From: a virus | Strand: one strand, 5' to 3' | DNA: 36,611 nt | Virus record (IMG/VR): IMGVR_UViG_3300036715_000692 | Coordinates: 1-36,611 of that record | Shown here: piece by piece, positions 7,146 through 13,192 of the stretch | Position numbering within the stretch: the first letter of the stretch is position 1 | Layout: every line of letters begins with the position of its first letter | The notes under the pieces: model-generated | The model's input: the letters and a program-made list of their open reading frames with translations, nothing else | Databases searched by the model: none | What the model was told of the DNA's origin: nothing | Position numbers and translations under genes: made by a program

Positions 7146-7564
7146 AATAACCAAATATTCTCTTTAAGAGCGAGTTTTTCATCCACGCTTAGTTTAGAAA
7201 TAACACCACGCGCAACAATAGTTCTTGCCGCCGCAGCATCCTGTTTTTCCTTCAAATTATTTATTGAATCCTGCACATAATTGACTTTCCATTCTTCGGA
7301 AGTATATGTCAGTGTTTCGTTTATACCGCCAGTTCGTGTTTCATAATGAAACTGCACACTCGGTCCAGTTGATGTAAGTGTTACATCCACTGAGATACCA
7401 ACCGAAATTGCCAATGCCTGCATATCCATCAGCCGCTTCGGCAATGATGCAAGATATGCAGCTTTCTCGATAGCTTCCTGACGTTTAGATTCTTCATTAG
7501 CCAATCGTTTAGCTTCGGCTGCTTCTATCCGTTTTATAGCGTTTTGTGCTTGTTTAGTGTCCAT
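7142..7564 (-). CDS. 140-aa coiled-coil protein on a leaderless mRNA
   Basis: Start ATG 7564 (MDTKQAQNAIKRIEAAEAKR) is chosen because the consensus promoter at 7571-7599 excludes the longer frame. Only six bases separate the -10 box from the ATG, so the mRNA should be leaderless. An N-terminal charged helix rich in Ala/Glu/Lys (about residues 5-45) is probably a coiled coil. A beta-rich middle and a C-terminal helix follow. It ends overlapping the ligase start. Function unknown; co-expression suggests a link with DNA metabolism. Confidence 0.78.
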   Translation of the reverse strand: MDTKQAQNAIKRIEAAEAKRLANEESKRQEAIEKAAYLASLPKRLMDMQALAISVGISVDVTLTSTGPSVQFHYETRTGGINETLTYTSEEWKVNYVQDSINNLKEKQDAAAARTIVARGVISKLSVDEKLALKENIWLL

Positions 7565-7570
7565 GTGTAT

Positions 7571-7599
7571 ATTATATGCGGTTAGATGGTAGTTGTCAA
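7571..7599 (-). promoter_or_regulatory. Perfect sigma70 promoter, leaderless
   Basis: TTGACA (7594-7599), 17 bp, TATAAT (7571-7576), six bases, then ATG 7564. It lies at the 3' end of the upstream paralog gene. Confidence 0.88.
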
Positions 7600-7991
7600 G
7601 CAACTTCTTTAATTGAATGAAGGGCAATACAAGCTGGTAACAACAAGACAGCCTTTTCATCACCAAAAGCAGCAATTATTTTCAGTTCGCCGATTTCTGA
7701 TTCGATCATGTATGCGCAATCATCATATGCAATTAGACACAAGATCGCATCCCTTGCCGCACTCCTTGCCGCACTCCATGCCGCACTCCATGCCGCATCC
7801 CTTGCCGCACTCCATTCCGTATCCCGTGTCGCATCCCTTGCCGTATCCCTTGCCGCATCCCAAGCCGCACCCCTTGCTGCATTCCATGTCGCACTCCATT
7901 CCGCACTCCATTGCTCTGGATGTGTTTTTAGCGATGCCAATATTCGGTCGATGTGTATTGCATTTGGTAAGTGAGACCATTCGGTTGTCAT
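7596..7991 (-). CDS. LPNAxHIxR-family paralog 3 with WSAARDA repeats
   Basis: 131 residues with the family start (MTTEWSHLPNAIHIDRILAS) and family end (CLIAYDDCAYMIESEIGELK, then AAFGDEKAVLLLPACIALHSIKE). The central region (about residues 28-80) consists of degenerate four-residue units of the type W/R-S/D-A-A, such as WSAARDAAWSAAWSAARSAA. In DNA this appears as a 12-base-periodic repeat around 7750-7915. It should form a long amphipathic helix. Repeat copy number may vary between relatives. The 4-nt overlap with the upstream gene marks it as the end of an operon. Confidence 0.82.
   Translation of the reverse strand: MTTEWSHLPNAIHIDRILASLKTHPEQWSAEWSATWNAARGAAWDAARDTARDATRDTEWSAARDAAWSAAWSAARSAARDAILCLIAYDDCAYMIESEIGELKIIAAFGDEKAVLLLPACIALHSIKEVA
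7745..7915 (-). repeat. Degenerate 12-bp-period repeat inside paralog 3
   Basis: On the plus strand, units resembling 'ccttgccgcact' or 'ccatgccgcatc' recur about every 12 bases, encoding tetrapeptides such as WSAA and RDAA on the minus strand. The repeat produces spurious long frames on both strands. Confidence 0.8.
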
Positions 7992-8194
7992 TTCTTCTTC
8001 CGTTCTTTAGGGAAATATCCGTCGGCTTGCTCGTCCGTAATATTACCCATAAAGTTTTCCATTACAGTCTTATCGCGTCCACTTGCAAGTCGAAATTCTC
8101 TAACAACATTATCCAACTGTCGAGTTACAGTGATGTGACAACCATCGGTTTTTTCTTCCACGGCATAGGAATACTTAGTCATCAATTTTGACAT
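7988..8194 (-). CDS. Hypothetical 68-aa protein
   Basis: 68 residues, MSKLMTKYSYAVEEKTDGCH onward, with a central beta pattern and a Lys-rich tail (GYFPKERKKK). An AGGA ribosome site supports the first ATG. It overlaps the HNH gene upstream by 20 nt and the paralog downstream by 4 nt. Function unknown. Confidence 0.7.
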   Translation of the reverse strand: MSKLMTKYSYAVEEKTDGCHITVTRQLDNVVREFRLASGRDKTVMENFMGNITDEQADGYFPKERKKK

Positions 8195-8633
8195 TACTTA
8201 ATTCCTCTGCAAGTTTCTTACGACGATTAAATTCTTTAGTTTCTCCGACGCTTTTCTTATTATTACACGGCGCACACATCACTTGTGTATTGGATAGGTT
8301 ATCGGCACCGCCCAATCCACGGGCTAAGATATGATCGTGTGTAAATAATACTTCAGCATCACCTTTCATACCATATAGATTTACATGTGCCGATGATGTA
8401 CCTGGTGAGGATTCTACAGCAAAATGTGTTGCTACTATACCACATCCAACACAAACAATGCCACCCGGCTTCTTCGATGCTCGGTAAAATGTGCGTAGCC
8501 GAAGTGATGTGCATCCAACCCACTTACCGCTCGGCCGTTGAACCTTTTCTTTCTTATCGTTGCAATGTGTTTTTATATCAATTAAAAACTCTGCTAAAGT
8601 AAGAACTTCGTACCTGAAATATTTTTGTGCCAT
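8175..8633 (-). CDS. HNH nuclease-like protein
   Basis: 152 residues from ATG 8633 (MAQKYFRYEVLTLAEFLIDI); the frame extends further upstream, but that part overlaps the previous gene. Two zinc CxxC pairs are visible (VCVGCG and MCAPCN). The HNH signature is FTHDHILARGLGGADNLSNT followed by QVMCAPCNNKKS, with the DH pair and the Asn that define the betabeta-alpha-metal fold. It is embedded in an operon in the same direction as its neighbours, unlike the two free-standing copies on the plus strand. It may be a resident nuclease rather than a homing enzyme. Confidence 0.85.
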   Translation of the reverse strand: MAQKYFRYEVLTLAEFLIDIKTHCNDKKEKVQRPSGKWVGCTSLRLRTFYRASKKPGGIVCVGCGIVATHFAVESSPGTSSAHVNLYGMKGDAEVLFTHDHILARGLGGADNLSNTQVMCAPCNNKKSVGETKEFNRRKKLAEELSNVKIDD

Positions 8634-8644
8634 GGTATTCTCGA

Positions 8645-8848
8645 TTAAACAGTTGGATAACCAGCTGCACTTCTTTCTCTTAAAAAGTCGGACCAGCGCC
8701 ACCCATAATATTTCATAAAACCTATATTTTTAAGAGTGTTGAATGTTCCCATAGCTTGTTCACTTTTCTTCCACGCAGCATACATCCTAGCCATCTCATG
8801 TATATTTGGTCGAGCTAAAACTCTGAATGTGTCGTCTTCTGTGTGCAT
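8645..8848 (-). CDS. Hypothetical 67-aa protein on a probable leaderless mRNA
   Basis: 67 residues (MHTEDDTFRVLARPNIHEMA onward), helical with aromatic residues (MKYYGWRWSDFLRERSAAGY). The ATG lies five bases after a TATAAT box. First gene of the unit 8848 to 7596. Function unknown. Confidence 0.65.
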   Translation of the reverse strand: MHTEDDTFRVLARPNIHEMARMYAAWKKSEQAMGTFNTLKNIGFMKYYGWRWSDFLRERSAAGYPTV

Positions 8849-8853
8849 AATGT

Positions 8854-8859
8854 ATTATA
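8854..8859 (-). promoter_or_regulatory. Probable -10 box, leaderless start
   Basis: TATAAT followed by five bases and ATG 8848. The sequence TATAATACATTATG is identical to that at 16562-16575. No good -35 is visible, so this is weaker than the others. Confidence 0.5.
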
Positions 8860-8894
8860 ACACTATATGGGAATAAAATAAAGAGGTAGTTTAA

Positions 8895-8902
8895 GATAAA
8901 TA
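8895..8902 (+). promoter_or_regulatory. T4-late-like motif GATAAATA
   Basis: It lies 24 bases before the plus-strand membrane protein gene. A TATAATAAATA follows at 8906-8916 and could serve as an alternative -10 or late box. Confidence 0.4.
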
Positions 8903-8926
8903 TTGTATAATAAATAGGAACTTCGT

Positions 8927-9265
8927 ATGTCATTCAAATCTAAAGTCTCAAAATTTAATAATCGACTTGCTGTATTATTGACTAATGTTGTTAGCACAAT
9001 GTGGTGCTCATACGCTTTTGGAATTTTAGCATTAGTTAGTTTACCAACCGCCCTTACATTAGGTACCGGGGCTATCGTATCATGGATAGCCCAGACATTC
9101 TTACAGCTTGTATTACTATCTGTTATTATGGTTGGTCAGGAAGTACAGAATAAGAAATCTGAAAGACGAGCAATTCAGGACCATGCAATGCTTATCGCTC
9201 AGCTTGCCGAAATTAAAGAGATGAATGAATCCTTGCGGTTACTACTCGACCATCACGATATTTGA
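8927..9265 (+). CDS. Small two-helix membrane protein
   Basis: 112 residues. Two hydrophobic segments (about 25-48, SYAFGILALVSLPTALTLG; and 53-70, WIAQTFLQLVLLSVIMVG) are followed by a charged coiled-coil tail (ERRAIQDHAMLIAQLAEIKE). The organisation resembles the low-affinity iron permease type of small membrane proteins, but metal transport is only a possibility. It is one of only four plus-strand genes. It ends exactly where the convergent minus-strand gene ends. Confidence 0.75.
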   Translation: MSFKSKVSKFNNRLAVLLTNVVSTMWCSYAFGILALVSLPTALTLGTGAIVSWIAQTFLQLVLLSVIMVGQEVQNKKSERRAIQDHAMLIAQLAEIKEMNESLRLLLDHHDI

Positions 9266-9511
9266 TTATCTGAGTAGTGTGATATTACAACCAGGAAACA
9301 TAATTCCAAATGCAGTAGCATCAACCTTATCGATACCTGCTACCTTATAAATAGAACTTCGCGTAGATCTACCTAGTACATCGTGACCATAACTTAGTTC
9401 ATACCTAGCATTAAGTCCGTAATTCATGAGCCATACATACATTTTATCATTGATAAAATACTCACCCGACCCGTATATGGATTGTGGGACATCTAATTGC
9501 ATTGAGCTCAT
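9266..9511 (-). CDS. Hypothetical 81-aa protein
   Basis: 81 residues, MSSMQLDVPQSIYGSGEYFI onward, ending AFGIMFPGCNITLLR. Rich in beta-prone and aromatic residues, with no motif recognised. It is convergent with the membrane-protein gene and lies just downstream of the tRNA cluster on the same strand. Confidence 0.6.
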   Translation of the reverse strand: MSSMQLDVPQSIYGSGEYFINDKMYVWLMNYGLNARYELSYGHDVLGRSTRSSIYKVAGIDKVDATAFGIMFPGCNITLLR

Positions 9512-9534
9512 ATTATGCTTTCTACATTAAATAA

Positions 9535-9618
9535 TGGTGGATCATTGCGGGTTCGAACCGCTCATTGTAGGGAGTCTCATAAGAGGTGCTTTGCAATGAA
9601 TGCCGATCTACATGACCC
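9535..9618 (-). ncRNA. tRNA-like RNA without an anticodon arm, alanine-type acceptor
   Basis: Seven-pair acceptor stem: 9612-9618 with 9539-9545 (gggtcat/atgatcc). It contains a G3-U70 wobble, the known AlaRS identity element, then discriminator A and an encoded CCA. The T arm has a canonical TTCGAAC loop. The 49 nt between acceptor and T arm hold no possible 5-bp/7-nt anticodon arm; I checked every 7-nt loop. This combination resembles a tmRNA tRNA-like domain, and smpB is encoded at 26179. A short frame GCA..TGA (9577-9603, AFIAKHLL) sits inside. Pseudoknots and the usual 5' D-loop motif of tmRNA are missing, so a decayed tRNA is an equal alternative. Confidence 0.55.
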
Positions 9619-9632
9619 GAAAATTGTTATAC

Positions 9633-9815
9633 AGGGTAAGGCTGGATTCGAACCAACATAATCTGGGTTATTAGCCCATCGCTCTAGTATGTTTGCTATT
9701 TCATAATAAGTTGTTGGCGCGCTTTCCAATTTCCTATTATTTCCTGACAAACAACCACAAGATAGTTCACGATGATCAATCGCTATTTTTCTCATTCCAG
9801 TTGAGCTACTACCCC
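9633..9815 (-). tRNA. tRNA interrupted by a 110-nt insertion in the D loop, anticodon AAT (Ile?)
   Basis: Joining 9797-9815 to 9633-9686 gives a tRNA of about 73 nt. The D arm is perfect (gctc-aactggta-gagc), the anticodon loop ctaataa has U33 and anticodon AAT, and the T arm is canonical (gttgg-ttcgaat-ccagc). The 110 bases at 9687-9796 split the D loop right after the conserved GG. The acceptor stem is imperfect and CCA is not encoded. The insertion is too small for a group I or II intron and sits where bacterial tRNA introns do not occur. It may be a dead tRNA or an unusual split tRNA. Confidence 0.6.
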
Positions 9816-9840
9816 TGTATAACAACTATTTTATTATGAT

Positions 9841-9957
9841 GAATGTATGAAGGAGTCCCGATTCTCCACCTTCTCTTAGTAAGCCCTTACGGGAATCATT
9901 TCTGATTAGCACTTACCATGTGCATTTTATTGATCGTTCTTCTACACTAATACATTC
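9841..9957 (-). ncRNA. tRNA-sized structured element with Thr-like GGT loop
   Basis: The ends pair over at least 7 bp (gaatgta at 9957-9951 with tacattc at 9847-9841). Inside are a 7-nt-loop hairpin tgcac-atggtaa-gtgct, which would present anticodon GGT with U33, and a stem aatca-gaaa-tgatt with a GNRA loop. A third stem (ccc-gtaa-ggg) follows. No T-loop sequence is present. It could be a tRNA-Thr disrupted by insertion or another small RNA. Confidence 0.35.
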
Positions 9958-9963
9958 AAACTT

Positions 9964-10048
9964 TGGTGCGGGTAGATGGGTTCGAACCTCCATGGATTTC
10001 TCCGGCAAATTTTAAGTTTGCTGCCTATACCTATTCGGCTATACCCGC
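9964..10048 (-). tRNA. tRNA-Leu (TAA)
   Basis: 85 nt including encoded CCA. The acceptor gcgggta/tacccgc pairs perfectly. The anticodon arm is gcaaa-cttaaaa-tttgc with anticodon TAA. There is a long class II variable arm, a GGTTCGAACCC T arm and discriminator A. It reads UUA codons, which are common in AT-rich phage genes. It lies seven bases downstream of the GIY-YIG gene. Confidence 0.95.
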
Positions 10049-10054
10049 ATAATC

Positions 10055-10768
10055 TTATTTCTTCAATGCTTTAACGGCATTATAGTATCTTCCACTCATT
10101 GCTGCAAGTGATAAAGATAAAATATTTGCAGCATTTTTCATTCCGTTATCTTTTACTAATTTAACAATTTCGTTATAATCTGTTTTCCGTGGCCGCCCTG
10201 TTTGTCCACACCCTGCACCTAATTGTTTCTTATCCTCATACATTTTTGTTATGCTTGCTGATAAGTTATCCTTATGTTTTTGTGTCTTCTCTTTACCTTT
10301 ATTTCCGCTACCGTTTTTATTACGAATCATTTTATCAGCATTCATTGCACATGCCGTTTCTCGTCCGTATAACAATACTACTCGTTCCCATGGATTCTTA
10401 TGTGTTCCATTCTTCTTTTGAGTAGACATCATTTTATCGATAATTTCTTGATGTTTCATCGGGTTATCATCGACTGTATATCCTGATGAATTTCTTACCT
10501 GATTATAATATTTTCGATTCGTACCGTAATATAATTCATCATCGGTAACAGAATTTAAATACTCTTCTTCTTTTTGTATAATTTCGGTAGAAGTCGTATT
10601 ACTACTTTCCCATAAAATTTTACGAACAAATAACTCAGGATGCTTATTATATGAATTCTTAAAAACTGTCCCGCTTCCGACATACCCGTCATCGGGTGTC
10701 CCTTGATGGCGTCCTATGTATTTTAGTCCATTAGATGTATTAGTCCATTCGTATATAAATCCGTGCAT
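10055..10768 (-). CDS. GIY-YIG homing endonuclease
   Basis: 237 residues. The N-terminus FIYEWTNTSNGLKYIGRHQG, followed by GYVGSG, carries the GIY...YIG strands and catalytic Tyr/Arg region of the GIY-YIG fold. The C-terminal part has a basic linker, a GRPRK AT-hook-like element and a helix-turn-helix-like end (YNEIVKLVKDNGMKNAANIL). It abuts the tRNA cluster, a usual location for free-standing homing genes. The ATG is six bases after a TATAAATA motif (10775-10782), so it is probably a leaderless late-type transcript. Confidence 0.88.
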   Translation of the reverse strand: MHGFIYEWTNTSNGLKYIGRHQGTPDDGYVGSGTVFKNSYNKHPELFVRKILWESSNTTSTEIIQKEEEYLNSVTDDELYYGTNRKYYNQVRNSSGYTVDDNPMKHQEIIDKMMSTQKKNGTHKNPWERVVLLYGRETACAMNADKMIRNKNGSGNKGKEKTQKHKDNLSASITKMYEDKKQLGAGCGQTGRPRKTDYNEIVKLVKDNGMKNAANILSLSLAAMSGRYYNAVKALKK

Positions 10769-10774
10769 AACACA

Positions 10775-10782
10775 TATTTATA
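10775..10782 (-). promoter_or_regulatory. T4-late-like promoter TATAAATA
   Basis: Exact match to the T4 late consensus, six bases before the GIY-YIG ATG. No ribosome site lies between. Confidence 0.55.
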
Positions 10783-10819
10783 TACGAATCTCCTAAATAT
10801 CGAGGATTAGTGGGCCGCC

Positions 10820-11134
10820 TTAAACCAATCCTTGTTGTACCATATCTTGTTCCAATGCAGCAGCAACACGATTTTTCATCTCACTCATATCGTCAACTTC
10901 GACTTCGACGATATACTTAGAAACAGCATCACGCCCCTTCTTGAATGCTTCCAAACGACCAGCAGCAATGGTACGGCCCATTTTCTTACTAAAGATATCG
11001 TTTGGTCCACATAACGCAATGGACACGAGAACAGTCTTAGCATCCTTAGGTGTAATTGCTAAGGTAGCGCCACGACTTTGGCCGATTGAGAAAGAAGTCA
11101 GTGTAGAACGATAGTGCATATATTCGGTTGTCAT
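10820..11134 (-). CDS. Hypothetical 104-aa phage protein
   Basis: 104 residues, MTTEYMHYRSTLTSFSIGQS onward, including KKMGRTIAAGRLEAFKKGRD and an acidic, helical end. The K-x-GRxIAxGRL stretch is familiar from uncharacterised phage proteins. It is transcribed alone from the consensus promoter at 11184-11212 with a 49-nt leader. Function unknown. Confidence 0.75.
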   Translation of the reverse strand: MTTEYMHYRSTLTSFSIGQSRGATLAITPKDAKTVLVSIALCGPNDIFSKKMGRTIAAGRLEAFKKGRDAVSKYIVEVEVDDMSEMKNRVAAALEQDMVQQGLV

Positions 11135-11183
11135 ATCAATCCTTTGTGTGTTTATTAAAATGTCTTACTGTGTTTAAGTAGTT

Positions 11184-11212
11184 ATTATATGACATCTATG
11201 CTGTAGTGTCAA
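11184..11212 (-). promoter_or_regulatory. Perfect sigma70 promoter
   Basis: TTGACA (11207-11212), 17 bp, TATAAT (11184-11189), at the very end of the upstream paralog gene. Confidence 0.88.
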
Positions 11213-11576
11213 CGGTTGTTTTAATTAAATCAAATGTAATACAGCCAGGCAACAATAGCGATGCTCTATCATCGCCGAGTGCCGAAAGTATCCTTAATTC
11301 ACTGACATCTGAATTCAACATATATGCACAATCGTCATATGCAATAAGAGCTAGAATTGTTCTATATGCAGCCATCGGAGTAGACATGAATACTTCATAA
11401 CTTAACCCATTTAACAATTGACAGGCATTTCTTGCTGCCAACCTACCTCGTAGTTGTTCCTGTACAGTCATCGGTAAGTTGTATGAAAACCTCCAATGCT
11501 CCGGGTGTGCTCTAACAGAAGCCAACACCCGATCAATATGTGCTGCATTTGCTGAATGATCATATTTTAGTTTCAT
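11196..11576 (-). CDS. LPNAxHIxR-family paralog 4 (divergent)
   Basis: 126 residues. The N-terminus is altered (MKLKYDHSANAAHIDRVLAS) but keeps NAxHIDRVLAS. The C-terminal block is clear (LIAYDDCAYMLNSDVSELRI, then SALGDDRASLLLPGCITFDLIK). The most divergent member at its start. It overlaps the hydrolase gene upstream by 4 nt, so it is co-expressed with an envelope enzyme. Function unknown. Confidence 0.8.
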   Translation of the reverse strand: MKLKYDHSANAAHIDRVLASVRAHPEHWRFSYNLPMTVQEQLRGRLAARNACQLLNGLSYEVFMSTPMAAYRTILALIAYDDCAYMLNSDVSELRILSALGDDRASLLLPGCITFDLIKTTVDTTA

Positions 11577-12109
11577 ATCTTCGCCTCTTTATAGAACTTG
11601 TGCTTCTCGATTATGGCCTTCAGTATATATACTTTCGACCACGTTGGATATGTATAACCTTTTTGTGCCATAACAGTTGGTGACAAATAATGTGTCGCAC
11701 CCATTGTGGGATCTTCTATTTGTTTTCTGATAACAACAGCAGCAACATCTTTTGCCAACTGCCAACCCTTTTCATCTATCACATTCTTTTGCATCGGTTC
11801 CAAGTGTGCGCTCATTGCAGCAGCTTTGAGTGACGGATTATTGTTAAAGATGCTAAACTGTTTTGGCGCCAATACAACATCGCACACGGGCTTTTTAACG
11901 GCTCGATTCATAATAACATATGCAACAGCTACCTGACCCATGTCCGACTCGCCGCGGCTTTCACCGTAAATTGCTGTCGCCAAACATTTCTCTTGCTTAG
12001 GGTCTATTTTGATTATGTGTTGCACTACACTTGGATAACATGCCATAGGTTCATAATCTACTTGGAGTAGTGTAGGAATAAAAGCAAATGACAATAGTAA
12101 AGTTCTCAT
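11573..12109 (-). CDS. Exported SleB-like cell wall hydrolase
   Basis: 178 residues from ATG 12109; the longer frame would start inside the -35 box. A hydrophobic leader (MRTLLLSFAFIPTLL) suggests export. Residues 42-70 (CLATAIYGESRGESDMGQVA continuing YVIMNRA) match the SleB/Hydrolase_2 lytic transglycosylase signature with catalytic Glu50. VCDVVLAPKQFSIF then follows, as in the family. It should cleave peptidoglycan and act in lysis or superinfection control. The -10 box ends six bases before the ATG, giving a leaderless mRNA. Confidence 0.88.
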   Translation of the reverse strand: MRTLLLSFAFIPTLLQVDYEPMACYPSVVQHIIKIDPKQEKCLATAIYGESRGESDMGQVAVAYVIMNRAVKKPVCDVVLAPKQFSIFNNNPSLKAAAMSAHLEPMQKNVIDEKGWQLAKDVAAVVIRKQIEDPTMGATHYLSPTVMAQKGYTYPTWSKVYILKAIIEKHKFYKEAKI

Positions 12110-12115
12110 GTCATA

Positions 12116-12145
12116 ATTATATGACAAAAGGATATATTGTGTCAA
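12116..12145 (-). promoter_or_regulatory. sigma70 promoter, leaderless
   Basis: TTGACA (12140-12145), 18 bp, TATAAT (12116-12121), six bases, then ATG 12109. Confidence 0.85.
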
Positions 12146-12424
12146 TAGGAATTAGTGATGGTCACGAGACATAGTGCCGACGTCCGTTGTAGCGCGTTAT
12201 CGGATATACTCTACCATCTGTCCACTGCGATGGACCCTTACTACAGCAGTCACGAAAGCAGTGCAGAGCCGATCGCTATTGCCGGATCCTGATGATTTCT
12301 ACTGTCTGTTCGCGCCACTGAACCAAATCAACCAACATATCTATTGTCTGCCGCTTACCAACAGTATATAAACTTATTGATACTGTCATGGAATAGGTTA
12401 TAAGGCGCGGCCCTTGGTTGATAC
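12146..12424 (-). ncRNA. Second structured non-coding stretch (~280 nt)
   Basis: No supported gene. On the minus strand three nested helices form a long arm: 12414-12422 with 12327-12335 (9 bp), 12407-12411 with 12350-12354 (5 bp) and 12380-12386 with 12361-12367 (7 bp). A further hairpin gtcca-tcgcag-tggac lies near 12220-12236. It follows tRNA-Met and a small gene on the same strand and has no promoter of its own that I can see. It may be processed from the polycistronic RNA. No known RNA family recognised. Confidence 0.45.
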
Positions 12425-12640
12425 TTACACCTTATACGGTGTCTCGGCTACCATATACCAGTCTGGTACAGGTCCGCCTAGATTTGGATTGTGTTTAGTG
12501 TTATAGTTGGTTACATACGATACAGCTTCAGCTTCTGTAGCAAACTCGATAATCTCATCGACTTTAGAACCCCATCCGCGTTCAGACTCGATAATGCTAA
12601 CACGCCACGGCCCGTTGCTTATTACTATTTTATCAGTCAT
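12425..12640 (-). CDS. Hypothetical 71-aa protein
   Basis: 71 residues: MTDKIVISNGPWRVSIIESE onward, with EAEAVSYVTNYNTKHNPNLG and an aromatic end. The pattern of strand, strand, acidic helix, strand is compact and domain-like. It lies 20 bases downstream of tRNA-Met. No family recognised. Confidence 0.7.
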   Translation of the reverse strand: MTDKIVISNGPWRVSIIESERGWGSKVDEIIEFATEAEAVSYVTNYNTKHNPNLGGPVPDWYMVAETPYKV

Positions 12641-12660
12641 ACTAACTTTCTTAAAAATAA

Positions 12661-12734
12661 TGCGCCCTGATGGTTTCGAACCATCGACCTACCGGTTATG
12701 AGCCGGTTGCTACTAACCCCTGAGCTAAGGGCGC
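12661..12734 (-). tRNA. tRNA with CAT anticodon (elongator Met or Ile2)
   Basis: The acceptor gcgccct/agggcgc pairs perfectly, and the anticodon arm is accgg-ctcataa-ccggt with CAT. The T arm is gatgg-ttcgaaa-ccatc, the discriminator is A, and CCA is not encoded. It lacks the three G-C pairs in the anticodon stem that mark initiator tRNA. Elongator Met and lysidine-modified Ile2 cannot be separated with confidence; the TTAGCTCAGG start is slightly more Ile2-like. Confidence 0.92.
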
Positions 12735-12745
12735 CTTGAACTTTC

Positions 12746-12994
12746 TTATCCGAATTTAGTTTTCGGAACTACTGCAACATCAACTACCTTACGCTTTGGC
12801 TTATCTTCTTGTGCCATAAACCAATTTAACAATTTGACTTGCACTTGCTCTACAACACTGCCGTATGCCGGATCATGTGTAAAACGAATGTGGGAATCTC
12901 CCCAAGCCCGACGAACCATAAATGCACGAACAGCAGCACGATGGGCTTTGTTAGCAGGATCAAATTTAACAGTATTCGGTTTTTGCAATAACAT
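12746..12994 (-). CDS. Hypothetical 82-aa phage protein
   Basis: 82 residues from ATG 12994 (MLLQKPNTVKFDPANKAHRA), preferred over ATG 13000 for spacing from its weak ribosome site. Sequence features include AAVRAFMVRRAWGDSHIRFT and a basic tail (DKPKRKVVDVAV). The LQKPNTVKFDPxNxxHR start is familiar from uncharacterised phage proteins. Function unknown. Confidence 0.75.
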   Translation of the reverse strand: MLLQKPNTVKFDPANKAHRAAVRAFMVRRAWGDSHIRFTHDPAYGSVVEQVQVKLLNWFMAQEDKPKRKVVDVAVVPKTKFG

Positions 12995-13009
12995 GATCAT
13001 TCTTTCAAT

Positions 13010-13123
13010 TTAATTAAAAAATCCGATTATGACAGGAACATAAGTATAACACCAGTTCGGCGCATCGTAAATATATATTGTGTTTATCAACATATAATCT
13101 ACTGCGTTTTTAATCGTTTCCAT
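13010..13123 (-). CDS. Hypothetical 37-aa peptide
   Basis: ATG 13123 is preceded by GGAG at good spacing and by a consensus promoter. The frame METIKNAVDYMLINTIYIYD continues to TAA at 13010. Hydrophobic and aromatic (ending WCYTYVPVIIGFFN), it could insert in a membrane. It is supported by its promoter and ribosome site; function unknown. Confidence 0.55.
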   Translation of the reverse strand: METIKNAVDYMLINTIYIYDAPNWCYTYVPVIIGFFN

Positions 13124-13146
13124 ATCATAACTCCTTTATGTGTCTT

Positions 13147-13175
13147 ATTATAGCAAGATGTATTACACCTGTCAA
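13147..13175 (-). promoter_or_regulatory. Perfect sigma70 promoter
   Basis: TTGACA (13170-13175), 17 bp, TATAAT (13147-13152). It drives the 37-aa gene, the 82-aa gene, tRNA-Met and beyond. Confidence 0.88.
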
Positions 13176-13192
13176 CTATTCCTATCTTATAT

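Noticed and set aside
7613-8191. Long plus-strand frames and overlapping frames over the repeat tract
   Set aside because: They mirror the 12-bp repeat of the minus-strand paralog, giving low-complexity His/Pro or Cys/Gly proteins.
9577-9825. 82-codon minus-strand frame across two tRNA-like elements
   Set aside because: The translated ends are tRNA sequence (ERWANNPDYVGSNPALP is a T-arm/anticodon translation). The D-loop insert could still be a fragment of coding DNA.
12280-12320. CTGATGA near a GAAA, hinting at a hammerhead ribozyme
   Set aside because: The order would require a type II form, but no stem I or correctly closed stem III can be drawn.
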